From JAVBOW01 sp031550615 (GTDB lineage Bacteria > Bacteroidota > Bacteroidia > Bacteroidales > Rikenellaceae), in contig JAVBOL010000020.1 of NCBI GenBank assembly GCA_031550615.1, forward strand, positions 1 to 34,565: 34,565 nt of DNA. The letters run 5' to 3'. Positions 7,561-16,900 of this stretch are shown here, one piece after another. Made by a program: the position numbers and the translations under genes. The notes below the pieces were generated by a model that saw nothing but the letters and a program-made list of their open reading frames with translations, did no database searches and was not told the DNA's origin. The number at the start of each line of letters is the position of its first letter. Position 1 is the first letter of the stretch.

Positions 7561-8451
7561 ATGGCCGGAAAGAATACCCCCAGGAAGATCGCCTCACGCA
7601 TTAACGAAGACCCGCTGCTGCGCAACGTAGTGTTGGCGGTGTGCGCCGTTATCGTTTTCGTGTTCATCTGCTCGATGTTGCTCAACATCGCCACACGCCA
7701 TGGCCGCCACCGCACGGTGCCCGATTTCACGGGCATGGAGCTGCGCGAGGCCAAACGCGAGGCACGCCGCGCATCGCTGCGCCTCGAAGTGGCTGACTCC
7801 ATATACCAGCCCGCGGTCCCCGGCGGCACGGTGCTCGACCAGAACCCGGCGCCTGGCGCGTCGGTCAAACCGGGCCGGCGCATTTTCCTGACTACCAACT
7901 TCTACGCGCAACCCACCGTGGCGATCCCCTACGTGACAGGATTCTCGCTGCGCCAGGCCAAGAATAACCTCGAAGTAGCGGGACTGGAGATCGAAAAACT
8001 GGTCTACCGCCCCGACCTGGCGGGCAACTGCGTGCTGGAGGAGCTATATAAAGGCCGCACCGTGACCCAGGGCGGCAAACAACAGGCCGAGGTGGGCTCG
8101 GGCGTGACGCTCATCGTCGGCCTGGCCGACGGCTCGGCGGTCAAGGTGCCCAAACTGGTCGGTTTTCCGCTCAAAGTGGCTAAGAGTCGCCTGTGGGAAA
8201 TGGGCCTTAACGTAGGCCGCATCGAGCAGGGCGAGGGCATCAACATCGTCAACATAGCCGAGGCCCGCGTGTGGAGCCAGTCGCCCGAGCAGGGCGAGAG
8301 CGTCGCCCCGGGACGCGAAGTGAGCTTCCGCCTCACCCTGGACGAGGAGAAAGTGGCGTCGGGAAGCCAGAGCTCCGACCACTCGGCACGCCGCATAATA
8401 GCCACCCAGCAGGTAGAGCAGGATGAGCAAAACGCCCAGGGAGCGCAATAA
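7561..8451 (+). CDS. Membrane-anchored PASTA-domain protein
   Basis: This 296-aa protein has a short cytoplasmic N-terminus, one transmembrane helix (about 22-43) and three PASTA domains (about 50-112, 115-188 and 192-263). Each has the typical pattern of a VP start, repeated AKxxL helix and a final strand after a GxxV/GR turn: TVPDFTGMELREAKREA, IPYVTGFSLRQAKNNLE and VPKLVGFPLKVAKSRLW. The last 30 residues are polar and probably disordered. PASTA domains bind muropeptides or PBPs in other bacteria. Stand-alone PASTA proteins encoded before rluD are common in Bacteroidota, and the kinase domain of PknB-type proteins is absent here. Its end overlaps the next gene by 29 nt, indicating coupling. 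Confidence 0.93.
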   Translation: MAGKNTPRKIASRINEDPLLRNVVLAVCAVIVFVFICSMLLNIATRHGRHRTVPDFTGMELREAKREARRASLRLEVADSIYQPAVPGGTVLDQNPAPGASVKPGRRIFLTTNFYAQPTVAIPYVTGFSLRQAKNNLEVAGLEIEKLVYRPDLAGNCVLEELYKGRTVTQGGKQQAEVGSGVTLIVGLADGSAVKVPKLVGFPLKVAKSRLWEMGLNVGRIEQGEGINIVNIAEARVWSQSPEQGESVAPGREVSFRLTLDEEKVASGSQSSDHSARRIIATQQVEQDEQNAQGAQ

Positions 8452-9520
8452 CCCCCCTCAGGAAGAACCCGAAAGGCAGCCTGTCCAGGCTGCCGGCGGC
8501 GACGTGCCCGAAGACGACGCCCAGGACGAACTCTACGAACATTTCGCCCTTACGGTCGACAAAGGGCAAAGCCTGTTGCGCATAGACAAATTCCTCTACA
8601 ACCGCATGGAGGGCACCTCGCGCAGCCGTATCCAGGCCGCGGCGGACGCCGGGAATATATTGGTAAACGGAGCGGCGGTCAAGCCAAGCTACCGGGTCAA
8701 GCCGCTCGACGCCGTATCCATCGTGATGCCCTATCCGCGCCGCGAGATCGAGATACTGCCCGAGGATATCCCCCTTACGATCCCCTACGAGGACGCCGAC
8801 TTGCTGATCGTCGACAAGCCCGCCGGGATGGTGGTCCACCCCGGGCACGGCAACTACGACGGTACGCTGGTCAACGCCCTGGCGTGGCACCTGCGCGACG
8901 AGCCGCTCTTCTCTTCGGGCGACATGCGCGCAGGGCTGGTGCACCGCATCGACAAAGACACCTCGGGGCTGCTCGTGGTGGCCAAGAGTGAGCGCGCCCA
9001 CGCACGCCTCGCCAAACAGTTCTTCGACCACACCATAACCCGCCGCTACGTGGCGCTCGTCTGGGGCGATTTCGCCGAGGAGGAGGGCACCGTAACGGGC
9101 CACATAGGCCGCAGCGTGCGCGACCGTCTCTGCATGGACGTCTTCCCGGACGGCGAACAGGGCAAGCACGCCGTGACCCATTGGCGGGTGATCGAGCGCT
9201 TCGGCTACGTAACGCTCATCGAATGCCGCCTCGAAACTGGACGCACACACCAGATCCGCGTCCACATGCAGCATATCGGGCACCCGCTGTTCAACGACGC
9301 ACGTTACGGCGGCGACCGCATACTCAAAGGCACGACGTTCGCCAAATACAGGCAGTTTATCGAAAACTGCTTTACGATCCTGCCGCGCCAGGCGCTCCAC
9401 GCCCGCAAACTGGGCTTCACGCACCCCTCCACGGGGCAGCATATAGAGTTCTCTTCGCCCCTGCCGGACGACATAGGGCAGGTCATAGAGCGCTGGCGCA
9501 CATACCGCGCAAGCGAGTAA
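8423..9520 (+). CDS. RluA/RluD-family 23S rRNA pseudouridine synthase
   Basis: This 365-aa protein has an acidic, low-complexity N-terminus (1-40), an S4 RNA-binding domain (about 50-110, LRIDKFLYNRMEGTSRSRIQ) and a pseudouridine synthase catalytic domain (about 115-335). The catalytic Asp is Asp177 in HRIDKDTSGL, and the later block GRTHQIRVHMQHIGHP is diagnostic of the RluA group. It converts specific uridines of 23S rRNA (or tRNA) to pseudouridine in the cytosol; the domain order best fits RluD, but site specificity is not provable from sequence. Its ATG lies inside the upstream PASTA gene. A strong terminator follows directly. Confidence 0.94.
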   Translation: MSKTPRERNNPPQEEPERQPVQAAGGDVPEDDAQDELYEHFALTVDKGQSLLRIDKFLYNRMEGTSRSRIQAAADAGNILVNGAAVKPSYRVKPLDAVSIVMPYPRREIEILPEDIPLTIPYEDADLLIVDKPAGMVVHPGHGNYDGTLVNALAWHLRDEPLFSSGDMRAGLVHRIDKDTSGLLVVAKSERAHARLAKQFFDHTITRRYVALVWGDFAEEEGTVTGHIGRSVRDRLCMDVFPDGEQGKHAVTHWRVIERFGYVTLIECRLETGRTHQIRVHMQHIGHPLFNDARYGGDRILKGTTFAKYRQFIENCFTILPRQALHARKLGFTHPSTGQHIEFSSPLPDDIGQVIERWRTYRASE

Positions 9521-9556
9521 TAAAATGGGGAACCGTTGCCGGTTCCCCATTTTATT
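9519..9556. terminator. Perfect 17-bp intrinsic terminator after the pseudouridine synthase gene
   Basis: The arms at 9519-9535 and 9540-9556 are perfectly complementary around a TTGC loop, with A-rich left and T-rich right ends. The stem starts in the stop codon of the upstream gene. The A/T symmetry would allow termination in both directions. It separates the housekeeping block from the PUL. Confidence 0.93.
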
Positions 9557-9631
9557 TAACCCGTCAGTAACTCTTTTTCATGGTGTGGATCCTTCATTGC
9601 ATTTACTTAATGTGACACCTGGGCGATACGC

Positions 9632-9670
9632 AATAATTTAATATTCAGTAATGTATATTATTAAATTATT
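9632..9670. repeat. 12-bp AT-only inverted repeat upstream of the PUL regulator
   Basis: AATAATTTAATA (9632-9643) is the exact reverse complement of TATTAAATTATT (9659-9670), with a 15-nt spacer. It lies about 105 nt before the regulator start in the 252-nt gap. It could be a protein-binding site or an AT-rich accident; the arms contain no G or C. Confidence 0.45.
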
Positions 9671-9683
9671 AAAAGCGACTTCA

Positions 9684-9701
9684 TTTCAGGCCGTTTCAGG
9701 C
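9684..9701 (+). promoter_or_regulatory. Tandem TTTCAGGC repeats with 10-bp period, candidate activator site
   Basis: TTTCAGGC occurs at 9684-9691 and again at 9694-9701, exactly one DNA helical turn apart. The pair lies about 43-60 bp upstream of the -7 box at 9744-9751, where a class I activator would bind. I saw no other copy of the pair at the SusC or esterase promoters. Confidence 0.45.
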
Positions 9702-9743
9702 GATGCGCCGTTAAAAACAGACATATATCTGCGAGGTAAACCA

Positions 9744-9751
9744 TATATTTG
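9744..9751 (+). promoter_or_regulatory. Promoter -7 box (TATATTTG) of the regulator/GH92 unit
   Basis: TATATTTG fits the TAnnTTTG consensus and lies 21 nt before the regulator ATG. The -33 region has no good TTTG, which is compatible with dependence on an activator. Immediately downstream the sequence reads TAATAA, similar to the other two PUL promoters. Confidence 0.6.
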
Positions 9752-9772
9752 TAATAACCTAAAACTCACCAC

Positions 9773-11365
9773 ATGAAGAAAGCTGTTGTCGCCGTATTGT
9801 CGGCGGCTTTATGCTTCGCACTGTTCTACGGTATACTTTCGGGCGCGCCTCAGAAAAACGAGGGCGCCGACCCGTTGCTGGAGGTTCTCGACCGGACCGT
9901 CGCGGACAAGGACACATACGCCCAGCTGCGCCAGAACAGGATAGACTCCCTGAAGCGCGAGTTGGTGCGCGAGACCGACCCCGAGCAGCAACTCAAGACC
10001 GTACAGGGGATCATAAACCTCTATTTCGATTTCCAGAACGACCAGGCCATGGAATATGCGGTGATGATGCGCGATATGGCCCGAAAGTATTACGGCACGG
10101 ACCCGGACTACCTGATGCGCGCCGAGGTCAACCTGGCGCGTCTGCTGCGTTACACCGGCCAACTCAAGGAGTCGACCGAGATGCTCGACCGGATCGCCCG
10201 TCACCGGCTCTCGCCCGCCGTCCACTACCTCTACGTCTCGGAGCGGGTGATAAACTACACATTCCTGCGCGACAACAGCCCCACGCCCGAATATAAGGAG
10301 TATTACGACATGATGGCCGAGGTCTACCGCGACTCTGTTTTCATGAACACCGCCGCCAAGGCCGGGCTGACCGTGCGCGTGGAGCGCTTCCTGAAGCAAA
10401 ACGACCCCCGGTCGGCGCTGGACATGTTGCACGATGAGTACGACACGCTCGACCCCCTGTCGAGGCGCGCCGGCACGCTGGCCTACAACATAGCCCTTTG
10501 CCACGAGGCGATGGGCGATAAGGAGAATTTCAGGGACTACCTGATACGCTCGGCGATAGCTGACCTGCGCAGCGGGGTGCGCGGCTACAAGTCGCTGCAG
10601 CGCCTGGCCGGGGTGATGTACCACTCCGACGACATCGACCGTGCGTACAGCTATATGCGGTGCTCGATGGAAGACGCCATACGCAGCAGCGCACGCATCA
10701 GAGCACAGGAAGCCTCAGAGATGTTCGTGATTATCGACCGCTCATACCAGCAGAAAGTCGCCCAGCAGAAGAAATCGGCATTCACATACCTTACCACCAT
10801 TGCCGTCGTGGGCGTGCTGCTGCTGCTTTCGCTCTTTGTTATCAGCTACCAGAACACGCGCCTCGCGGCGGCCAAGCGCAAACTCTCGGACCTTAACCTC
10901 GTGAAGGAGGGCTACCTGGGCGTGTTCATCGAGGAGTACTCCAACTACCTCTCGCGCATGAATTCCTACCGTCTCAAGGCCGCCAAGATCGTAAAAAAGG
11001 GCGACCTGGACGAGATCGAGCGGTTCATGGACAAAGCCTTCAACACGACGGACGACCTGAAGGAGCTGTACCGCAAATTCGACGCGACGATCCTGCACAT
11101 CTTCCCCACATTTATTGAGGAGTACAACCTGCTGATGAATGAGAGCGGCACCGTGCGCAAGGGCGAGGGCGCCGAGTTGACCGCCGAGCAGCGCATCGCG
11201 GCGTTCATACGCCTGGGTATCCGCGAAACGGACAAGATAGCGCTCTTTCTGCGTTACTCGGTGCGCACGGTATACAACTACCGCAGCCAGATGCGCACCA
11301 AAGCCAAGAACTCGAAGGATTTCGAGAGGGACATCATGCGGATCGGCCTTGGCAACAACAGCTAA
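9773..11365 (+). CDS. DUF6377-type membrane-spanning transcriptional regulator
   Basis: This 530-aa protein has an N-terminal signal/membrane segment (about 4-23), a long alpha-helical TPR-like region (about 30-330) likely in the periplasm, a second membrane helix at about 337-360 and a cytoplasmic C-terminus. The latter starts with a coiled stretch and ends in a helix-turn-helix-like segment (TDKIALFLRYSVRTVYNYRSQ, about 485-505). This layout matches the DUF6377 proteins that accompany PULs in Bacteroidota, proposed to sense glycan pieces in the periplasm and activate SusC/D operons directly. There are no kinase or receiver domains, so it is not a hybrid two-component system. GH92 follows after 19 nt in the same unit. 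Function is inferred from architecture and position. Confidence 0.82.
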   Translation: MKKAVVAVLSAALCFALFYGILSGAPQKNEGADPLLEVLDRTVADKDTYAQLRQNRIDSLKRELVRETDPEQQLKTVQGIINLYFDFQNDQAMEYAVMMRDMARKYYGTDPDYLMRAEVNLARLLRYTGQLKESTEMLDRIARHRLSPAVHYLYVSERVINYTFLRDNSPTPEYKEYYDMMAEVYRDSVFMNTAAKAGLTVRVERFLKQNDPRSALDMLHDEYDTLDPLSRRAGTLAYNIALCHEAMGDKENFRDYLIRSAIADLRSGVRGYKSLQRLAGVMYHSDDIDRAYSYMRCSMEDAIRSSARIRAQEASEMFVIIDRSYQQKVAQQKKSAFTYLTTIAVVGVLLLLSLFVISYQNTRLAAAKRKLSDLNLVKEGYLGVFIEEYSNYLSRMNSYRLKAAKIVKKGDLDEIERFMDKAFNTTDDLKELYRKFDATILHIFPTFIEEYNLLMNESGTVRKGEGAELTAEQRIAAFIRLGIRETDKIALFLRYSVRTVYNYRSQMRTKAKNSKDFERDIMRIGLGNNS

Positions 11366-11384
11366 AACTAAAAATCACCACTAT

Positions 11385-13703
11385 ATGCGTAAATTTTCCA
11401 CCCTTCTGTTATCTGTCGCGACCGTCCTCGGCGCTTATGCCGCGGACGATTCGCCGGCAAGCTACGTAAACCCTTTCATCGGGGCAAGCACCGACGTGAG
11501 CAAGGCCGGCGCGCACCACGGCCTTGGCAAGACCTTCCCCGGGGCGACCACCCCATACGGCATGGTACAGGTGAGCCCCAACACCGTTACGGGCGGCGAC
11601 AACGGCTCGGGCTACAGCTACGAGCACACCACTGTCGAGGGTTTCGCCCTCACCCAGATGAGCGGCGTGGGTTGGTTCGGCGAGTTGGGTAACTTCCTTG
11701 TGATGCCAACCACGGGTAAGCTCAAAACCGTAGCGGGCTTGGAGGACGGCAGCGTAAAGGGTTACCGGTCGCGCTACGACAAGGAGAGCGAAACCGCCCG
11801 GGCGGGTTACTACTCGACCCTTCTGACCGACTACGGCATCAAGGCCGAAACCTCGGCCACGACCCACTGCGGGGTGATGCGCTTCACCTTCCCGCAAAAT
11901 GAGCTCTCCCGCATCCAGATCGACCTGGCGCGCAGGGTCGGCGGCTCCTCCGAACGCCAGATGGTCGAAGTGGTCGACGAGAACACCTTCCGCGGCTGGA
12001 TCAAATGCACGCCCGAGGGCGGCGGCTGGGGCAATGGCCGGGGCGGGGTGAAATACACGCTCCACTTCTACGCGCAGTTTGACAAGCCGATGAAAAACTA
12101 CGGTTTTTACAGCGCCGACATCCCCGGGGATTGGGAGCGCAAAAAAGACGACGTGGTGAGCGTCCCCTACCTGACGCGCGTCTCTGAGGCCGAAGTGGTC
12201 AGGGGCGAAACGAGCCTCGAAGGCAACCACCTGGGCTTTTTCACCGAGTTCGCATCGAAACGCGGCGAACAGGTGACCCTGAAGGTGGGCATCTCTTTCG
12301 TAGACGCACAGGGCGCCGAGAATAACTTCCGCGCCGAGGTCCTGGGCAAGGATTTCGACCAGGTGCGCACCCTCGCCTTCCAGACCTGGAACGACGAACT
12401 GGGGCGCATCAGGATCGAGGGCGGCACAAAGGACCAAAAGACGATATTCTACACCTCTTTATACCATACGATGATCGATCCGCGCATATATACCGACGTG
12501 GACGGTCGTTACGTGGGCGGCGATTTCGCGATCCACCACACCGGCGGGCAGTTCACCAAACGCACGGTATTCAGCGGCTGGGACGTATTCCGCAGCCAGT
12601 TCCCCCTGCAGACGATCATCAACCCGCAACTGGTCAGCGACCAACTCAACTCACTGATAACCATGGCAGAACAGAGCGGGCGCGAATACTACGAGCGCTG
12701 GGAGATATTCAACTCGTACTCGGGCTGCATGCTCGGCAATCCGGCCCTCTCGGTGCTTGCCGACGCCTATGCGAAAGGCATCTGCACATACGATGCGCAG
12801 AAGGCATTCCGTTATGGTGTAAACACTTCGATGCGTTTCGGCAACGACGCGCTTGGCTACTCGGCGGACCCGCGGACGGGTATTTCGCTCACGCTCGAAT
12901 ATGCCTACTTCGACTGGTGCCTGGGAGAGTTCGCCGCAGCACTGGGCAAGGACAAACAGGCCGAGGCCTTCATGAAAAAGGGCCAGGCCTACCGCAACAC
13001 GTTCGATCCTCAGGTCGGCTGGTTCCGTCCACGCAACCCCGACGGCACATGGGTGGCGTGGCCCAAACTCGGACGCCTGAAGGAGGGTTACGGCTCGAAA
13101 GAGTCCAACCCCTACCAGCAGGGATGGTTCGTGCCCCACGACGTGCCCGGCATGGTCGAGCTGATGGGCGGACGCGAGAAAGTGCTTGCCGACCTGACCG
13201 AATTTTTCGACAAAACGCCCGAGGATATGCTCTGGAACGCATACTATAACCACGCCAACGAACCGGTGCACCAGGTGCCGTTCCTGTTCAACCTGCTGGG
13301 CACCCCCTGGGACACCCAGAAATGGACGCGCCACATCTGCCAACGCGGCTACGCCAACCGCGTGGAGGGCATCGTGGGCAACGAGGACGCCGGGCAGATG
13401 TCGGCATGGTACATCCTCGCCTCGTCGGGCATACATCCCTCGTGCCCGGGCAACACGCGCATGGAGATCACCAGTCCGGTATTCGACCGCGTGGAATTCA
13501 CCCTGGACAAGCGCTATGCGAAAGGCGGACAATTCACGGTCCTCGCCCACGACAACGCCCCGGGTAACGTCTACATACAGCGTGCGCTGCTCGACGGCAA
13601 GCCCTACGGCAAATGCTGGCTCGATTTCTCAGATATCGCCGCCGGGAAGACCCTCGAGCTGTTCATGGGCGATAAACCCAATAAAGAATGGGGGCTCGAT
13701 TAA
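11385..13703 (+). CDS. GH92 exo-alpha-mannosidase, secreted
   Basis: This 772-aa calcium-dependent alpha-mannosidase of family GH92 acts by an inverting exo mechanism. It has a signal peptide (1-19, LGAYA-A), the N-terminal beta-sandwich starting at YVNPFIGAS, the linker GTKDQKTIFYTSLYHTMIDP and a C-terminal (alpha/alpha)6 domain. Conserved blocks are HANEPVHQVPFLFN (623-636) and GNEDAGQMSAWY (665-676), which carries the carboxylates of the catalytic base. Linkage specificity (alpha-1,2, -1,3, -1,4 or -1,6) varies in GH92 and is not decided here. The ATG at 11385 gives the signal peptide; an earlier in-frame start would overlap the regulator gene. It sits between the regulator and SusC, with a weak hairpin after its stop. 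Confidence 0.95.
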   Translation: MRKFSTLLLSVATVLGAYAADDSPASYVNPFIGASTDVSKAGAHHGLGKTFPGATTPYGMVQVSPNTVTGGDNGSGYSYEHTTVEGFALTQMSGVGWFGELGNFLVMPTTGKLKTVAGLEDGSVKGYRSRYDKESETARAGYYSTLLTDYGIKAETSATTHCGVMRFTFPQNELSRIQIDLARRVGGSSERQMVEVVDENTFRGWIKCTPEGGGWGNGRGGVKYTLHFYAQFDKPMKNYGFYSADIPGDWERKKDDVVSVPYLTRVSEAEVVRGETSLEGNHLGFFTEFASKRGEQVTLKVGISFVDAQGAENNFRAEVLGKDFDQVRTLAFQTWNDELGRIRIEGGTKDQKTIFYTSLYHTMIDPRIYTDVDGRYVGGDFAIHHTGGQFTKRTVFSGWDVFRSQFPLQTIINPQLVSDQLNSLITMAEQSGREYYERWEIFNSYSGCMLGNPALSVLADAYAKGICTYDAQKAFRYGVNTSMRFGNDALGYSADPRTGISLTLEYAYFDWCLGEFAAALGKDKQAEAFMKKGQAYRNTFDPQVGWFRPRNPDGTWVAWPKLGRLKEGYGSKESNPYQQGWFVPHDVPGMVELMGGREKVLADLTEFFDKTPEDMLWNAYYNHANEPVHQVPFLFNLLGTPWDTQKWTRHICQRGYANRVEGIVGNEDAGQMSAWYILASSGIHPSCPGNTRMEITSPVFDRVEFTLDKRYAKGGQFTVLAHDNAPGNVYIQRALLDGKPYGKCWLDFSDIAAGKTLELFMGDKPNKEWGLD

Positions 13704-13705
13704 CG

Positions 13706-13732
13706 CACCGGCTACCGGGTGATTTACTTTTT
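13706..13732 (+). terminator. Weak hairpin terminator after GH92
   Basis: CACC-GG (13706-13711) pairs with CCGGGTG (13715-13721) with one bulged G around a CTA loop, followed by ATTTACTTTTT. The stem is short, so partial read-through into the SusC operon is likely. Confidence 0.5.
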
Positions 13733-13854
13733 AGCCAAACCACGTAACACGCAAACTATTAATTATCAGCATATAACAACAAACACTCATTACCCGGGGC
13801 ATCATTAATGAATCCCGCGCCCGCGTAAGGGTCACAACCTCTGACTAATCTGCG

Positions 13855-13867
13855 TAAGTTTGTATAA
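13855..13867 (+). promoter_or_regulatory. Promoter of the SusC operon (TAAGTTTGTATAA)
   Basis: TAAGTTTG at 13855-13862 is a perfect TAnnTTTG -7 box, 46 nt before the SusC ATG. The -33 region (around 13832) lacks TTTG, which suggests that an activator is needed. The full 13-mer reappears at the esterase promoter (minus strand, 33316-33328). The heptamer GCGTAAG occurs at 13823-13829 and 13852-13858. The rest of the 204-nt gap holds only the terminator-like hairpin after GH92. Confidence 0.65.
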
Positions 13868-13907
13868 CTACCTTAAACCAGCACTGCACTAACCTAAAAA
13901 ACCTACT

Positions 13908-16900
13908 ATGATAAGAAAATTACTACTACGATTTTCCGTCGCGACATGTTTCGCCCTGGTAAGCCTCACAGCGGGCGCCCAGGCGGGCAAAACCGTGACA
14001 GGGAGGGTCGTCGGTGAGCAATCCGACCCCCTGTCGGGAGTCACCGTCGTCGAAAAGGGTAAAACCCGGGGCGCGACCACCAACGCCAAAGGCGAATACT
14101 CGATCCAGGTCGCCGATCCCAACGCCACCCTGGTCTTTTCGCTGCTCGGCATGGACGACAGGCAGGAAAAGCTTAACGGGCGCAGTAAAGTCGACGTCAC
14201 CCTCTACGAGAACAAGACGATGCTCGACGAGGTTGTGGTGATCGGCTACGGCACTGCCAAGCGCGGCGACCTGACCGGGGCGGTGGCCACCGTTTCCGAC
14301 GCCGCCTTCAACGACAAGCAGATCACCAATATGGAAGACGCCCTGCGCGGCCAGGTGGCCGGTGTGAGGGTGCTTTCGAGCAACGGCGAACCGGGCGAAT
14401 CGCTCAACATACGCGTGCGCGGCTCTGGTTCGCTTAACGCCACCAACGCCCCGATATACGTCATCGACGGGGTGGTCTGCGAAACGGCCGACATCGCCCC
14501 CGGCGACATCGAGTCGATGGACATCCTCAAGGACGCCTCGGCGACGGCCATTTACGGCTCGAAAGGCAGCAACGGCGTGGTTATGATAACCACCAAGCGC
14601 GGCAGCGCGGGCAAGACCAAAGTTTCCATCACCGCCAACTATTCGGTGCAGCAAGCCGCCTCGCTGCTCGACATGATGGATGCCTACGAATTCGCCAAGA
14701 CCATGCAGTGGGGGCAGTACCTGTACCATCACCGCGACGCGACGGGGATAGACTACGGCAAGGCGCAGAAGGTCTTCTACCGTGACGCGGAGTGGAATAT
14801 CTACGAATACAACATGATGAGCAAATGGTCCAACCCCAACCAGTACCTCGACCCCTCGAACCCGGGTTACGTGAACACCGACTGGCAGGACGCGATGCTG
14901 CGCCAGGTGCAGGTCCAGGACTATAAGGTAAGCGTCACGGGCGGCGACAAGAACAGCAACTTCGCCGTAATGGGCGGCTATTACAACGCTCCGGGCCTGC
15001 TCTATAACAGCGGCTACGAACGCATGTCCCTGAGGGCCAACTACCAGACCGCGATAGGCAGCAAGGGAGGCAACTTCGGACTGAACCTCAACGGCGTATA
15101 CAACATCCAGAACGGCCTTGCCACGGACGCCAACGGCGTTACGCTCAATATGCTCGTACAGGCGCCCACCAAAAAGGAATCGGCGGAGGACTGGAGCCCC
15201 GAGGGCGTGGAGAACGAGTACGAGAACAACAACCCCCTCTACCAGGCCAAGGCCATCAAGCGCCAGACAGAAAAGACCAACGCGACGCTCAGGGTCTACT
15301 TCAACATACCTATCATGAAGAGCTTCAAGCTCTCCGTCGCCGGCAACTTCATCAACAACGACTCGCAGTTCGAGGAGTTCTTCCCCAAGGACGTGGCCAA
15401 AGGCCGCAGCGCGGGCGGACGTGCGGACAACGACGTCACGCACCAGTTCCATTGGAACAGCGAGAACCTGCTCTACTTCACACCCAAGCTGAAGAACACA
15501 AAACACAAGTTCGACGCGATGGCCGGCGTGATAGTCGAGCAGACCAACAAAAAGGTCGTAAACACCGAATCCCACGGCTTCACCCTGAGCGACCTGAACA
15601 CCGCGTCGATGCAGGACGGCACGACCCTCTACGACCTTACCACGGTCTACACCACCAACCGCATGCTCTCTTTCCTGAGCCGCGCCAACTACTCATACAG
15701 GAATTACTACTTCACCGGGACGATACGTTTCGACGGTTCGAGCAAATTCGGCCCCGACAACAAATGGGGCGTATTCCCCTCGGGGGCGTTCATGTGGCGC
15801 ATATCCGACGAGCCATTCATGCGCAACCTGCACCAGGTGAACCAGCTCAAAGCGCGTTTCTCGGTGGGTGCGACCGGCAACTCGGCTATCCCCTCGCTGC
15901 AATCGCTCAACCTGATGTCGAGGCTGTTCTACCCCACGGACGGCAAAGCCCCGCAGCTCGGCATGGTCACCGACCGCCCTTCGAACCCCTACCTGAAATG
16001 GGAAAGCCTGTTGCAATATGACGGAGCGATAGAATTCGCACTGTTCAAAAGCCGCCTCACGGGTACCGTGGAGGCTTACTACAAAAAGACCTCGGACCTG
16101 CTGTTCGACCAGCCCGAGCTCTACTCGCTGGGCTACGCCAACCAGTGGAGCAACATCGCATCGATAGCTAACAAAGGACTCGAGATCACCCTGGGCGTGG
16201 TTCCCCTGCGCACCAACAAAGTGTCGTGGAATATCGACTACAACATGGCCTTCAACCGCAGCAAGGTGCTCTCGCTGGGCGGCGCGTCGGAGTTGATCCT
16301 CGACCCCCAGTCATCGAGCCGCTGCACCAACTTCGGCATCCTCAGGGTGGGCAAACCCCTGGGCAACTGGTACGGCTACCGCACAGACGGCCTGTGGACC
16401 AAACAGAGCCAGATCGACGCCCTGCCCGCCGACTACTCTTCGGCAGGTACGGCGAAGAGCAACCTGCGTCCCGGCTCGACACGCCTGAAGGACACCAACA
16501 ACGACGGTACGGTCAACGACTCAGACCGCGTGATACTCGGCAATTCGCAGCCCGACTTCACCGGCGGATTCACCAACACCGTAAGGCTGTATAACTTCAC
16601 GCTGACCGTAGGGGTGGAATTCTCGGTGGGCGGCAAAGTGTTCAACGCCACCGCATGCGAGCTGACCCAGCTTAACAGCGGCGCGGGACGCAACTCGCTC
16701 GCCTCCGCCAAAAACTACTGGACCCCCACGCTTTACAGCCTGACCACGGGCGAAGTGGTGCACCAGGGCAACGAGGGCTCGACCACCAAGATGCCTATCC
16801 CCGGCTGGGAGCCCTTCCTGACCGAGAAATTCCTCGAGGACGGCTCTTACCTGCGGTTCGACAACATCTCGCTCAGCTACAACGTGCCGCAACACATAAC

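Noticed and set aside
8333..9550. A 405-aa minus-strand open frame opposite the pseudouridine synthase gene
   Set aside because: It spans the end of one gene, a whole second gene and half of a terminator stem, and shows no domain; it is a composition artefact.
13926..15575. A 549-aa open frame on the minus strand opposite the SusC gene
   Set aside because: It is a shadow of a high-GC coding frame: Val/His/Arg-rich, no recognisable domain, no promoter, and fully inside a certain gene.
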